From Halocafeteria seosinensis (lineage: Eukaryota > Sar > Bigyra > Bicosoecida): a stretch of DNA of 43,712 bases. The notes below the pieces were generated by a model, which saw only the letters and a list, made by a program, of their open reading frames with translations, searched no databases and was not told the DNA's origin. This document shows positions 31,992-42,230 of this stretch, piece after piece. Numbering within the stretch: the first letter of the stretch is position 1; every line of letters starts with the position of its first letter. Made by a program: the position numbers and the translations under genes. The stretch covers positions 1 through 43,712 of the forward strand of contig LVLI01000918.1 of assembly GCA_001687465.1 (NCBI GenBank). Reading direction: 5' to 3'.

Positions 31992-32460
31992 ATGGCAGCA
32001 ACACAACAGAAAGAGGGATCCAATCAGAGGGCTTCCTCCGTTAAAGTTGACATATTAGGTATGTGGCGTCTCCTGTCCCTCTTCAGACGCAGCAAAACGT
32101 GGTGACGAAAGCGTTACCTTCATGCTCGTAATTTGTGGATGGTGCAGGTGTCCATCCGATTGGGATGTGGAGATGGGAGATGAACGACGATGCAGACGTG
32201 TGTGGCATATGTCGCATGCCTTATCACGCATGCTGTCCAGGAGCCAAGTTTCCCGGAGATGATTGCCCACCTGGTAAGCATATGATACGCTCTGCGAGTT
32301 ATGTTTGGAGTAGAGGTTTGGTTGAACGAATGCAAGTACAGTGTGGGGCAAATGTGGCCATGCGTTCCATGTCCAGTGTATAATGAAGTGGGTGAATTCT
32401 GAATCGCAACAGGAGGAACCCCAATGCCCAATGTGTCGTCAGACATGGGAGTTTAAGTGA
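31992..32460 (+). CDS. APC11: Anaphase-promoting complex subunit 11 (RING-H2)
   Basis: Three exons, 31992-32058, 32148-32273 and 32342-32460, join in frame to 103 residues; no single reading frame shows the whole gene. Introns start GTATGT and GTAAGC. The start MAATQQKEGSNQRAS has a good context (gaaATGG). Then KVDILGVHPIGMWRWEMNDD leads to the zinc-binding RING-H2: CGICR, the long loop CCPGAKFPGDDCPP, VWGKCGHAFHVQCIMKW and, after a short loop, QCPMCRQTWEFK at the C-terminus. This pattern and the WEFK end are specific to APC11, the catalytic RING subunit that recruits E2 enzymes to the anaphase-promoting complex during mitotic exit. About 18 extra N-terminal residues distinguish it from the 84-residue human protein. 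Confidence 0.95.
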
Positions 32461-33314
32461 ACTGATTAGTTCAGGTTGCGAAGCTAACATTGTCGAGGAA
32501 GCCGTGACTGCTGCTGAAAGAGTAAGACTGCGGGGTGCGCTTACCCTGATGAGGCAGCTTGCGACGCGCATTTAAGGGATAGCCATTCAAATACACGCGT
32601 AGCCTGGAACTAAAGGATTGGAGCGTTGTGTTCCAGGTTCGCTATGTGCTGTTGGGTGTTCCCATAGCCCCGTTCATAGCTTGAGTAGGAAAAGTTCGCG
32701 AGGCAGCGAAAAAGCGATACCCGGTACTGCGAAGCGTGCTTTAATACAAAGGGTGGTTGGAATAAGAGAAGGGGGAATAACAATAACCATGATTCACCCA
32801 TGAAACTCAGCTATTGATAACCATTTGCGGGGGAGTTATAACATGGATGGCGTTGGTACATACGAGGTCGTCCTAAATGTTTCTACTTTACTTTAAACTC
32901 CAACAGGATATCGCATTGAGACAGTTACGGCTAATATTGGCCAGTAGCTTTAGCGTTAGCACACTTTGGACAAAAAAAAATCTATGCTGAATCCAAGCGC
33001 TACAAGTTGTGGTAATTCAAGAATGCACCGTTTCTTTTACTTTACACCCTTTTGCTCAATTTCGAACAGCATAGTTTCGCAGCATTATGAGTGAGGCTCC
33101 ACAGAGAGAGTAGTTTTCATCCAACTGTTTCAAAGTCTTTGGTTGTGGAAATTGTCGAACAAGACAATTTTTTCGTCTACTTGAAGTCGACAGTGGGACT
33201 TGAGAATTGAATAAGGAGGTATTTGGTTGATTACATGGCGTTTTCGTCCTTTATCTTGAACGTCCGAGAAAGGGCGGGTGATATCCTAGTTGTACTGCGT
33301 TTTTGGGTGGCAAA
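32461..33314. other. Intergenic region before the DEP-domain gene
   Basis: No gene is supported. A short open frame near 32480-32575 (plus) encodes a helical peptide (VEEAVTAAERVRLRGALTLM) just after the APC11 stop and in another frame; it may be chance. The remainder is AT-rich and should include the promoter of the next gene. Confidence 0.45.
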
Positions 33315-36300
33315 ATGGCGGCTGAGACGAATGGAAGCAGTGCGACCTCAACAACGCTCAATCGGCGCGCCCTGGGAGAATTGCCTGCATTAGACCTTGC
33401 AGGTGAAACGAACTTTGACGAGAAATCGCGGACGACTCCAGAGAAACGTACCCGTAGCTCTCGTGGTCGTAGTAGCGATCGAGATGAGGACGAGGTCTCG
33501 TTTTTGGACGATTCTTTGCCGTCGGGATCTCCCCGGGAAGAGGATGAAAGGTATTCTTCGACCCAAAAGCCCAGAACCCAGACCCCTCATGACGCAATAT
33601 CGGCGGGCCTAACTGGCATCGCATCCGAGGAGGAAAGTAAGGGAAATGACCGCGAACGGAGCTGGCACCAGCAGCATCCCATCGTCTCGGCGCTGCAATT
33701 CACTGGAGAAGATGATAATCATGACGTGGAGACAAGTGGTCAAACGGGTGAAGCAGAGGAAAGTAAACAAAATGTGGCTTATTCAACACCTGAACGACGG
33801 AAGCTAACGGAATCCGCTTTGCCTCCGAAACATCCCCACTCTGCCGATTCCTCGTATCGTAGTGGTCCCAGTTCACGTTCCACTGTACGCAGTGACGGTA
33901 GTGAGCAAACTCATGTTCTAGAGGCAAGAGTCAGAGAGCACAGAGAAGGAAACGATTATGGGAATACGGATAAAGCGTCAGCTGCATTGGTCGCCGCCTA
34001 CACCGAACTGAAAAAGGTAATCCCCCAAAAGTCACACCGATTTTTCTGGAAGAAGTATAAATGTTCCTTCTCCGGGAGAAAAGCTGTAAAGTACCTATTG
34101 CGATTAGGATACGCCAAGTCCAAGGAGGAAGCTGTAGTAGTGGCTTCTGAACTTGTAAAATTTGGATATATCATCCCTGTCAAAGAAACTCATGGAAATA
34201 TTGATTGTAATTCCACGGACCTTGAATTTACCCCAAGCAGAATGACATTGTACAGATTTTACGACCCTGAAACAACCGAATCGAACCTTACCAAAAGCAA
34301 TGCTGAAAGCAGTACTGAGGATATCCTGGCGAGGCGGCAGCGTAGCCGGAGTTTAGACTCATCGTCAGCGGCATCAGGTAGCAGCCAAGCCGAGTCGTTC
34401 TTGGAAAGCGCTACAAGAATGGCTACAGAAACCCACGTTGTTGGATCTGGCTCTACTACCGCATCTGCTTCTCACTTAGGGAGTCAGCAAGCAACTAAGC
34501 AACCCATAGCGCTACGAGGAAATAGTGACGGCACAGGACGTGAACGTCTCACTTCCAATTCCAACGTGGATACCAGAAGTGTGGCTGTAGAAAGCGGTAC
34601 CCGAACTTTGGTGGAGGAAAAAGCAGAACGAGGTACTGAAACCCGTCATGCTAGTGGAACATCTACGGCTCATACTCTACCAAATTTGTATGAGAACATG
34701 GCATCTCCTTTCACTGGTAACTCCACCGACGAGTCGTTACCGAGGGACAGTGCTGCGCTGACCAGCATTGTCGCCAAAATGAATGACATGGAGGAGAGGC
34801 TTAACCGGCTCACATCTACTGTAGGCGACCTGCAAAGAGAGGTGAAACTTCTAAGAGAGAGAAAGGATACAGCAGCACCCCTTCACGTTACTCCGAACGA
34901 CAGATCCGCCGATTCTTCCTCTAGGCGAGAATCGTCAATTAATGGATCTGCAAACAAAACGGCATTACTGTTCCACTACTTTGAGATGCTTGCTTTGGTA
35001 GTAATGGGTAGTATCATGCTGGAGGAGACATATTCAAAATTTGCATGTGGGGTGGAAGAAATGACCGTAAACTCCGGTGTCCCCCATGAGCCTCTGTTGT
35101 TATTTGCGATCGCCTCTGCAACATTAGTCACAATGGCAGTGGCATACGTCATTGCTGCCGGAGATAGTCAGCCTCCAGTATTGGTGAGGGTCAGTAGTGT
35201 AATTCTGCTTGCCGCTATGTTGATTGCCGCCGCGGTGCGGTACTTCAGCATATTGCCGCTGCATGTTCAGCAAGCCATAAATGATAAGGCCGGCTTCTTG
35301 ATGCTCGAGGATACATCCCCTACCCTAGAATACATCCAAGTGGTGGCAGTGGCATGGGTCATTGCCAGGTGCATCCTTTCTCGATGCCTTTCGTTTAACA
35401 AGACCATGGGGAAAACGTGTCCCGACTCGGTTGCTCACTCCCGAGATCTTCACCAACGTAATAACCCTTCAGTAGCAGCTGGTACTCGAAAGCGCGAACC
35501 GGTGCAAAGCGGAAACCATCATTGTGTCGGTTCATCTGTGTCAACAGGTTCCTCCTCCGACTCCGTGTGCTTATCATCTTCATCGAATATGGAGAGCTCG
35601 TCTGGGGAGTTGGTAACGAAGACTACCGCTTCGGAGACGACAACGGGCGTTACCATGGGGCATGATCAAAGCCAGACTCATGGAGCGGACAACTCATCTT
35701 CCCATAGGGCCACGCTCACTGCCCATACGGAAGTAACCACCGGGGAGACAGGCGGACGTCCTACGTCCACTGCTGCCGAGCAGTTAGGCGACGTAGATGA
35801 GCAAGTGTGTTCGGATCCATGGTATGCCTCCCTTCCAAAAGCGGCTCGGAAAAAGTTGGACACTCTCAGTAAAGAGGAGCGGGAAAAATGGATCAATAAA
35901 TGGAGGGAAATACAAGTCAATAAGAAGAAGAGTGGGAAAAAGAAGGCCCGACCCACGAAGGAATTAAGGAGAACCTCATGTTGGGACACGGTTACAGGGT
36001 GGATACATCAACGGGGGAAAACGGCGTATAGTATTTTACTTGATGTTGTTACTTGCGCTTGTCTACAAAGGCTCGTCCGGCGTCTTTCGGCGGCAAAGAG
36101 TGGAGCAGCTGAGGAGCCCCGTGGTGTGGCAGAATTCCGTGATGGGGTTCAGGATGCCGTTAAAGCTGCATCAACCGCTTCAGGTATTCAAGCCGCGAAT
36201 AAGGGAAGCAATGGTAAGTTAAGTGTGCGCGCAGAAACGTATGGGACCACCGCATGTCATTTGACCGAAAATTGTACAGGTTTACACTCTGGGATACAAG

Positions 36301-36500
36301 AGGGAGTGGATCGCATCGTCGCAGCCGGGGTGAAGACCCCGCCACCACCACCACCGCCACCGGCAACACCAACTCCAACCAATGGATACGGCCGAAGGCA
36401 TGCAGACAGTCCAGCAAAAGAAGACGCCAATAGCTCTACAGATAATGAGTCCCAAAGCGGAGTGATGTTCTGGGATGACTCTTACAGGAACCTATTGTGA
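33315..36500 (+). CDS. DEP-domain membrane protein with coiled coil
   Basis: Start is ATG 33315 (context aaaATGG), since the frame upstream has only TTG. The open frame gives 1,061 residues, or 1,039 if the 66-base in-frame intron-like segment 36214-36279 is removed. A polar, Ser/Glu-rich N-terminus leads to a DEP domain at about 230-320: FFWKKYKCSFSGRKAVKYLL, then EEAVVVASELVKFGYI and LYRFYDP. A coiled coil lies near 483-517 (MNDMEERLNRLTSTVGDLQ). Four hydrophobic segments follow near 550-575, 592-614, 620-647 and 670-694. The C-terminal part is Ser/Thr-rich with a basic helix (KEEREKWINKWREIQVNKKK) and a polyproline run. DEP domains usually recruit proteins to membranes or receptors. No RGS, PDZ or GEF domain is present, and I know no family with this order. 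It converges on DPH2 with 80 bp between stops. Confidence 0.85.
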   Translation: MAAETNGSSATSTTLNRRALGELPALDLAGETNFDEKSRTTPEKRTRSSRGRSSDRDEDEVSFLDDSLPSGSPREEDERYSSTQKPRTQTPHDAISAGLTGIASEEESKGNDRERSWHQQHPIVSALQFTGEDDNHDVETSGQTGEAEESKQNVAYSTPERRKLTESALPPKHPHSADSSYRSGPSSRSTVRSDGSEQTHVLEARVREHREGNDYGNTDKASAALVAAYTELKKVIPQKSHRFFWKKYKCSFSGRKAVKYLLRLGYAKSKEEAVVVASELVKFGYIIPVKETHGNIDCNSTDLEFTPSRMTLYRFYDPETTESNLTKSNAESSTEDILARRQRSRSLDSSSAASGSSQAESFLESATRMATETHVVGSGSTTASASHLGSQQATKQPIALRGNSDGTGRERLTSNSNVDTRSVAVESGTRTLVEEKAERGTETRHASGTSTAHTLPNLYENMASPFTGNSTDESLPRDSAALTSIVAKMNDMEERLNRLTSTVGDLQREVKLLRERKDTAAPLHVTPNDRSADSSSRRESSINGSANKTALLFHYFEMLALVVMGSIMLEETYSKFACGVEEMTVNSGVPHEPLLLFAIASATLVTMAVAYVIAAGDSQPPVLVRVSSVILLAAMLIAAAVRYFSILPLHVQQAINDKAGFLMLEDTSPTLEYIQVVAVAWVIARCILSRCLSFNKTMGKTCPDSVAHSRDLHQRNNPSVAAGTRKREPVQSGNHHCVGSSVSTGSSSDSVCLSSSSNMESSSGELVTKTTASETTTGVTMGHDQSQTHGADNSSSHRATLTAHTEVTTGETGGRPTSTAAEQLGDVDEQVCSDPWYASLPKAARKKLDTLSKEEREKWINKWREIQVNKKKSGKKKARPTKELRRTSCWDTVTGWIHQRGKTAYSILLDVVTCACLQRLVRRLSAAKSGAAEEPRGVAEFRDGVQDAVKAASTASGIQAANKGSNGKLSVRAETYGTTACHLTENCTGLHSGIQEGVDRIVAAGVKTPPPPPPPPATPTPTNGYGRRHADSPAKEDANSSTDNESQSGVMFWDDSYRNLL
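36214..36279 (+). other. Possible in-frame, stop-free intron inside the DEP gene
   Basis: GTAAGT at 36214 and TTGTACAG ending at 36279 are consensus splice sites. The 66 bases between have the intron length usual here, and removal keeps the frame (SNG joins LHSGIQ). Translation through it is also open, so the sequence alone cannot decide. Confidence 0.55.
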
Positions 36501-36580
36501 GCCGCATGAGTTCCAAACAACGGAATGTACACAGAGCGCGCGCCCCTGAACAGCTTCACTAAGGTGGTATTGACATCCAT

Positions 36581-38352
36581 TCAGGTTTCGGATTCCCTGG
36601 TAGCGTTGGCGGCGTTGTATTCTCGTGCAATTCCTCGTGCCCCCTCTTCAATATTGGCGGTACCTTCCGATACATCATACGCTACACCCTGCCATTCTTT
36701 CCGCACAAAACGCTGAGCCGCACTTCCTTTTGAGAAAACGAGATCAGCTGTCTCTTCTTTCTTGGTCAGTTCACCTGAGCTTCGCTGCAAAGCTGTCTCC
36801 GTAGAGAATCCACAAGTTTCTTTTTTGTGATTTCGTTCGATGAAACCTCCGGTGTATGGAGAAAAGATAGGCTTATCTGAATCCTCGGCCTGGTGCTCAC
36901 TTAAGCGTTCCGTCTCTGCCTTTTGAAGGCAGTCCTCAACCCGCTGGACAACACTCTCCATGTTCAACAGTACTTTTCCTTCCCATTCGATGGTACTCTC
37001 TTCGTCCAACACAAAGGGAGAGAGGGCTAACAGGAGTTCCCAAGGAGCTACAACGGGGGCGGGATATTCCCGTTGTTGATCACGCGAGAGCAACACAGAT
37101 TCGCCACTACCAATAAGCACAAAGCAGTCTATATTATCAAAGTTCGCCAATTTGTACGGGTTAGGTTTTCCCACAAGTAGCACATACTCCTTTTTATCCG
37201 CGGCGCGGATGAGGTTCCTTAAACAACTTGTAATTTTTTCGTACCCTCGAACACTAAGGGTAGTTACAACGATGCCAATGGTCTCTGCAATCCTCGCCTT
37301 CTGCAGCAAAACAAAGCGTTGTTGTACCGTCTTAGATATTTGGGAAGAAACCCGGGATGATTGAGTCATTGAAAACGGTGCCTCGCAATTCATGATGGGT
37401 TCCATTCGGACAGTACGAGCGGGTTCAACACACAAAGCCACGCAGCTCGCCTCAGGTTTAGCCAGACAGACTTGCATGATAAACGAAGGCATGTCCTCAT
37501 GATCTAGCATCTCATCTGGAACCAAGTATACTAAGGAAGAATCTCCTCCTAATGCGACGCTGTACTCGCTCATTTCAGAGGGCGAATCTGGTTGCAGTTC
37601 GTCGGCTAGGTCAACAAATTGCATGTTTTCTTTCTCTTGGAAATAAGGTTTGATGGCTTGGAGGGCATGCTGCAGACAGGGTTCAGCTGCAACAACAAGC
37701 GTCACTTTGCCGTCTTTGAATTGGCTATGAGTATCATAAAATTCACCCAAAGTACGCGTGCACATTTCCACATCGCATGGATACTGCCCGTAGCAGAATT
37801 TGACGGGCAAATGAGCCGGAATCGCTGGAAGGGTCGATCCAAATCGTATCATTGCATCAGCGCCTACGTGTTCGGCCGCTATTTCATCCACTCCTTCGCT
37901 TCCGAAGGACGTATCAGCCAATACATACAATTCACTCGGCGTCTGACTCTCCGTCTGCGTCTCCTGCAGTCGTTTCTGCATCCATAAAATCAAAAAAGCA
38001 CCGATGGAATCGCCGCATTCTTTCGGTACGCCCGCCCCGGTCTTTGTGCAAGACGGGACATGCATCAGGAACACTTACTTGCAATGTATCATGTATCATC
38101 ACAGCATCGTTGAGCCAGGAATCCGGGAATTGAAGGCCAATCTGCAAGACTTATCCACGCCATATTTCAGGTAAAACAAATCAAGATAGTAGCAGAGAAA
38201 CGTACCTTGGTGGCATTGTGTCGCTGGATAAAGTCTATGAGCTCTGTATAGTCCAAATATCGCTCCGTGCTCTGCTCCACAGCCACTTCGTTCGCGTGAA
38301 CTTCAGCTTCCTCCGGTTCCGGCAGCGCATTTCTGGTGAGGTGTTCAGACAT
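36581..38352 (-). CDS. DPH2: Diphthamide biosynthesis protein 2
   Basis: Three minus-strand exons, 38352-38206, 38141-38079 and 37975-36581, all joined in phase 0, give 534 residues. Introns start GTACGT and GTAAGT. DPH2 pairs with DPH1 in the first step of diphthamide formation on elongation factor 2, where an iron-sulfur centre cleaves S-adenosylmethionine. The family fold is clear: IGLQFPDSWLNDAVMIHDTL, ELYVLADTSFGSEGVDEIAA then EHVGADAMIRFGS, and in the last domain EYVLLVGKPNPYKLANFDNI, DCFVLIGSGES and PAPVVAPWELLLAL. Oddly, the usual 'GSCCVDE' cysteines are replaced by GSEGVDE, and the later 'V.CP' cysteine region reads LIGSGES. A C-terminal extension of about 100 residues is acidic and polar. 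Confidence 0.9.
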
Positions 38353-38656
38353 GGCAGTCTTCTACATTCAGCGAGCGCAATCAAGCCTAGAAAGCTGACC
38401 AATGCCGTGTATGGATTTATACTAGGGAGCCGACATTGCAAAGGCTGCAGGCTGCAGCGCTTACTTCAACCGACGAAGCACCGCAGGAAGCTCCAAGTCT
38501 TCAGGTTAGACTTCTAATCAGAAAAGGCTCGTGTATAGGTTAAAAAATTTCACATAGGTAAAAGACTTAATGAGAGTTCACGTAACCGGTAAATATCTCA
38601 GCACAGCAGCTGTAGGATGTTATCTACAAAATACTAATGTCATCGCTCAAAATTAG
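38353..38656. other. Upstream region of DPH2
   Basis: About 300 bases contain no supported gene. The DPH2 promoter should lie here, followed by retroelement debris. Confidence 0.5.
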
Positions 38657-38824
38657 ATGCGTTTCCTTTCCTATTCTCAAACAGTCCCGCTCTTCGAGAG
38701 GGCACGGACTGAATGGTTCCACCTTAAGAACCTCCCAATGGTGAGGAGCGCAGAGATTAGGTTCATACGCAGGGCTTCAAACTCGGTTGCCGACCGCTTG
38801 GCTAAGACCGCGTCAACAACCTAA
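38657..38824 (+). mobile_element. Retroelement RNase H C-terminal fragment
   Basis: The plus-strand frame reads FERARTEWFHLKNLPMVRSA and then EIRFIRRASNSVADRLAKTA before a stop at 38822-38824. A 'R.N..AD.LAK' ending is the last helix of retroelement-type RNase H domains, as in many LINEs. Only the C-terminal part is present. It lies 50 bases before a chromodomain fragment, so this is a mosaic of mobile-element remains. Confidence 0.55.
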
Positions 38825-38874
38825 TGGGTAATGGTTCCTCTTGCTTAGACTAGCCGCCCAGAGCTACGCACACG

Positions 38875-39380
38875 GTAGATGATGTCGAGAGGTTCATCGA
38901 CTTCAGGTTCCACGACAAGCGGCTCCTTGTCCACTGGAAGGGCTACCCAGAGGCAGCACGGACGTGGGAACCGGTTTCGTGGCTTGAGAAGGACCTGGGT
39001 AGCCCCACCTTCTTCGATCTCGAGCAGGAGATGTACTTCAATCTGGGCTACGTTGACGAAACTGAGGTGGACGGAATTCCTGGGGAGCCACCTCCCACGT
39101 CAGGTGGTGGCTTGTCATTGTTGCGTCGGGAACAACACCTAATCCTGCCTGCGCTGCTGCAACCAGTCTTGGCGTCGGCGCCGCTGTGGCAGGCTCAGGG
39201 TCGTCTCCTACCAGACTGAGCCTTGTCGGTACCTCTGACATTGTGGGCGCAGGCATGGCTTCTCCCCCGATGCCTCCTGAGCATAACCAGTGTTGTGTTC
39301 CCTCACGGCGCATGTCAGCAAGGCTGCAGGAACAGCGAGGCCGTCGCTGCTTAACACGGGCGCGTACCGCTCCTCGTTAA
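38875..39380 (+). mobile_element. Chromodomain and tail of a chromovirus-like retroelement, decayed
   Basis: From 38875 the frame reads VDDVERFIDFRFHDKRLLVH, then WKGYPEAARTWEPVSWLEKD. This is a chromodomain: aromatic residue, HWKGY and TWEP. Such domains end the integrase of Ty3/gypsy chromoviruses. After it comes LGSPTFFDLEQEMYFNLGYV and an acidic/proline-rich tail. The following part continues in shifted frames to a plausible polyprotein end near 39378 (RRCLTRARTAPR). No integrase core or reverse transcriptase is seen. Bases 38988-39152 recur at 43538-43712. Confidence 0.6.
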
Positions 39381-40661
39381 GAGGATGCGGTCAACTTCTC
39401 GGCCGGTGGGCTATCTGTCATACTTGTGTATGTGACCAAGCTCCGCTGCCTCATCTGGTGGACATCTTCTTCCTCGTCGTCCAGCAGGGTGGGGTGTGGA
39501 AGGCGCTTCGAACCACTAAGGAGTTTGTAGTACTTGGTACTGAGTTGACGAGCTCGTTGTACTCTGTTTCTGGTTGCAGCTAAAGACGACTCTTCCGAGA
39601 GCGATATGTGGATGCAAGAATTCGGGAGGTTTCGGCCATCGGTATCAGTAGAGCGTTTTGACTCAGCCGTTAAAAGAGCCCCGCTAGGCTATCCACAGTA
39701 TCGAAGACTTAAAGAGGCCTGCAAAAGCCAGGGAGTATGCAGCACTCGCGTGTACTGTGGTCACCGACCTGGGGAAGTGGGATTTTAAGACTAGCCCTTC
39801 CCCGGCGCGTTCGCCACCTTTGTCTGCTGCAAGTAAATCATTCGCATGGTCTGTGGAGAAATGTAGCGTAATTTGGCCGTGCAGATGACATGGTAGAGAG
39901 AATTGCGAACCGTGTCGGCCATATCCTGGTTGAACTCTCCCAATGGCTTTTTTTGACCTCGCTGACACCCCGAGCACACCTCCTGCTGACCCAGAACTCA
40001 TCTTGAGAACTCTATGGTTATGTACGGTGTTGCGAGTGGAAGAAGGAACAATCCACTATTATTGTAGAGTCTCCTACAAATGTAATGAATGATATATATA
40101 GGTTTTTGGATGACTGTGTCTAAAGGAGAACTTTACTTGCACTGCGGCCACGGCTTGCCACATTAGGGTCCGTCAAATCTAGTTCAGAATGCAGCCCAGC
40201 TCCCGTCGCGCAAAATCCGAGCTTAATACATGTATGTACACATCCCACTTTATGGAACAGTCCCAACGGTGGCATTCATCCAAAGAATAAGTGCGTTCTA
40301 GTCTTTATTGGTCTGTGTGTACAGCCTGTACTTCATACACATGCATGTACTTGCGGGCTTACATCCTCCACCAAGGGACACCAGAGAGTAGCAGCACACA
40401 ATTGAACGTATACGACTCAACTTGAGGAAAGACTCGCCATAGTGCTATCTATGCCCGTATCGCTTTTTTCTTCTTCTGTACTGCAGCATTCCTTTCAACA
40501 GTTTCGGCAGCTCTTATATAACAGGACCCGGCTACCGTCTGCCATATCGTGAAATACTATAAACAATGCACAACGTCAGTGTAGTTATTGCAATATACAT
40601 GTAGTTGGAAGTCATCCTAGAGTCCATTCCTTTAAGCAGGAGGCAAAGAAATCGGTGGCAT
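39381..40661. other. Region without supported gene; one odd small frame
   Basis: Mostly unremarkable. On the minus strand 39791-39979 reads KPLGEFNQDMADTVRNSLYH, then VICTAKLRYISPQTMRM and IYLQQTKVANAPGKG with a stop. This has the look of a small conserved protein, but the ATG at 40001 (MSSGSAGG) is in a different frame and I see no intron that joins them cleanly. It could be a frameshifted gene, an alternative exon or chance. The rest, to 40661, shows nothing except several CATGTAC-like words near 40220-40610. Confidence 0.35.
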
Positions 40662-41546
40662 CTAGGAGGCCATATGCCCGAGGACGAAGATATCGCAAGT
40701 CTTTACGAAACCAAAGTTAGTGTACAGTTGTTGACCCATTTCTGTCCCATGCAGAATTACCTGTTTGGCACCATGTTTCTTCATGGAGTCGTGAACAATC
40801 TTCTGCAGTACGATGGTGCCATATCCTTTCCGACGCTCATCCGGAAGTGTGGCCATCTCGAAGATGCAAGATACATCTGGATCGACCATTAGGTACGAGC
40901 CAATTGCAACCAGCTTTTCATTTGCCCACACTAGAATGTGTTCGTAAACAGGTCCCTGAGATCCTGTGTTGGTATCTCCACGAACAATCGCTTCTGCCAG
41001 TTTCTGATACATCTCTTTGACGTCAGGCATTCCGTTTGCAAGAAATTGGACTCTGGCAAACTCCTCAGCATTTTCCTGAGTCAGGTAGCTGACAGTGACT
41101 CCCGTCCCTGGAGCAGTCCTCTTTGCCAAGTCCTCTCCATCTTTGAGTTTTTCGGCTTGTGCGTCGGGGAGTACCATTCCGGCTATCGTAAAAGCCATCG
41201 GGAAGAGTTTGTGTCCATCGACCTCGATGTTTTCCAATACCTCTTTAGCATTCTTCGGAGTTGTATGAGGAAAGATCATAGCACCCCAGTTTATGGTACT
41301 ATTTTTTGGAATCGCTTCTCTGATCTTTGCTTCCAATGATTGTGCGTCTGGAAAACGGATCATTGAAAATGAGTTGAGGAAGGGGAAGGCTACTTCGCAC
41401 GCCGCAAACTTCAATTCCTTCTCCGATTGTTCCCATTTGGGCAGACCCAGGGCTTGAAGGAACATAGCAAAGCCTTTTTCCAAATCCTCATAATGCTTGT
41501 TCATTTGCTTGGCGTCCAAGACGCTGTTTTGAGCCGCTCCTGACAT
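40662..41546 (-). CDS. GNAT-family N-acetyltransferase
   Basis: I start at ATG 41546 (MSGAAQNSVLDAKQMNKHYE); the frame continues upstream to another ATG, but those residues are unusually hydrophobic and cysteine-rich and look untranslated. The protein has 294 residues. The C-terminal 130 residues form a GNAT domain: ILVWANEKLVAIGSYLMV, CIFEMATLPDERRKGYGTIV with the acetyl-CoA-binding RRKGYG loop, and GAKQVILHGTEMGQQLYTNF followed by GFVKT. The N-terminal half (FLQALGLPKWEQSEKELKFA) has no named domain and resembles the two-lobe arrangement of some plant and fungal GNAT proteins. The acceptor substrate cannot be told from the sequence. Confidence 0.85.
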   Translation of the reverse strand: MSGAAQNSVLDAKQMNKHYEDLEKGFAMFLQALGLPKWEQSEKELKFAACEVAFPFLNSFSMIRFPDAQSLEAKIREAIPKNSTINWGAMIFPHTTPKNAKEVLENIEVDGHKLFPMAFTIAGMVLPDAQAEKLKDGEDLAKRTAPGTGVTVSYLTQENAEEFARVQFLANGMPDVKEMYQKLAEAIVRGDTNTGSQGPVYEHILVWANEKLVAIGSYLMVDPDVSCIFEMATLPDERRKGYGTIVLQKIVHDSMKKHGAKQVILHGTEMGQQLYTNFGFVKTCDIFVLGHMAS

Positions 41547-42230
41547 TTTTTGTTGGCACTGAGCTGCGGGCACCCCAATGAAACAATAGAAACAGGGACA
41601 TGTGCGCAACAAGAAGACTATCAACATACCAATGTAAGGAAATTAACCTACTCAAGATTTATATGGCTGCGTTGTGTTGATCTTCAAAGCGTATGGTTTT
41701 CGTTGCTAACAAATCAGTTGAGTTTCATCTAATGAGGACGCTACTGTCGGAATAGGATTCCGAAAGCCCGCAGTGCCTGTGAGCTTGATAAGTTATCAAT
41801 GATAAGAGCGCACCAACATGACCCGTCCATGTTAGTACATTTATCAGCGTTTGTTTACATACTGATTCTACCAACCAATTGCTGCTGAGTGAACCCGTTT
41901 TCATCTGCGTTGTTGGTAAAATATGGGGAAGATTTTTGTAGCGGTTTTGCGGAGTACGTTGTATGTTTTTTGTAGTTTTCCCAAGGCCGAAAAACAGCAG
42001 GGAGAAGGCATGTTCGCGACATGATGTTCCCGTCTCTCTTGTGTGTCAACTTCAACTAGCGCCCCCAGCTTCGGAAGTGCCTGTTAGCTGCGTCTGTGCC
42101 TATGTGGGTACGCTATATTGGGGCATTACTAAATGCAAACACTTCCGCCACATTCTACCGTCCTTTGTATGATAATCAGCAGCGGGTTTGAACGAAGTTG
42201 TGCAAAGAACTAGGGTGTCAAGAGCTTGCG

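Noticed and set aside
41547-41627. Upstream ATG extension of the GNAT protein
   Set aside because: The extra residues (MLIVFLLRTCPC...) come from untranslated-looking sequence, and ATG 41546 gives a normal cytosolic start.
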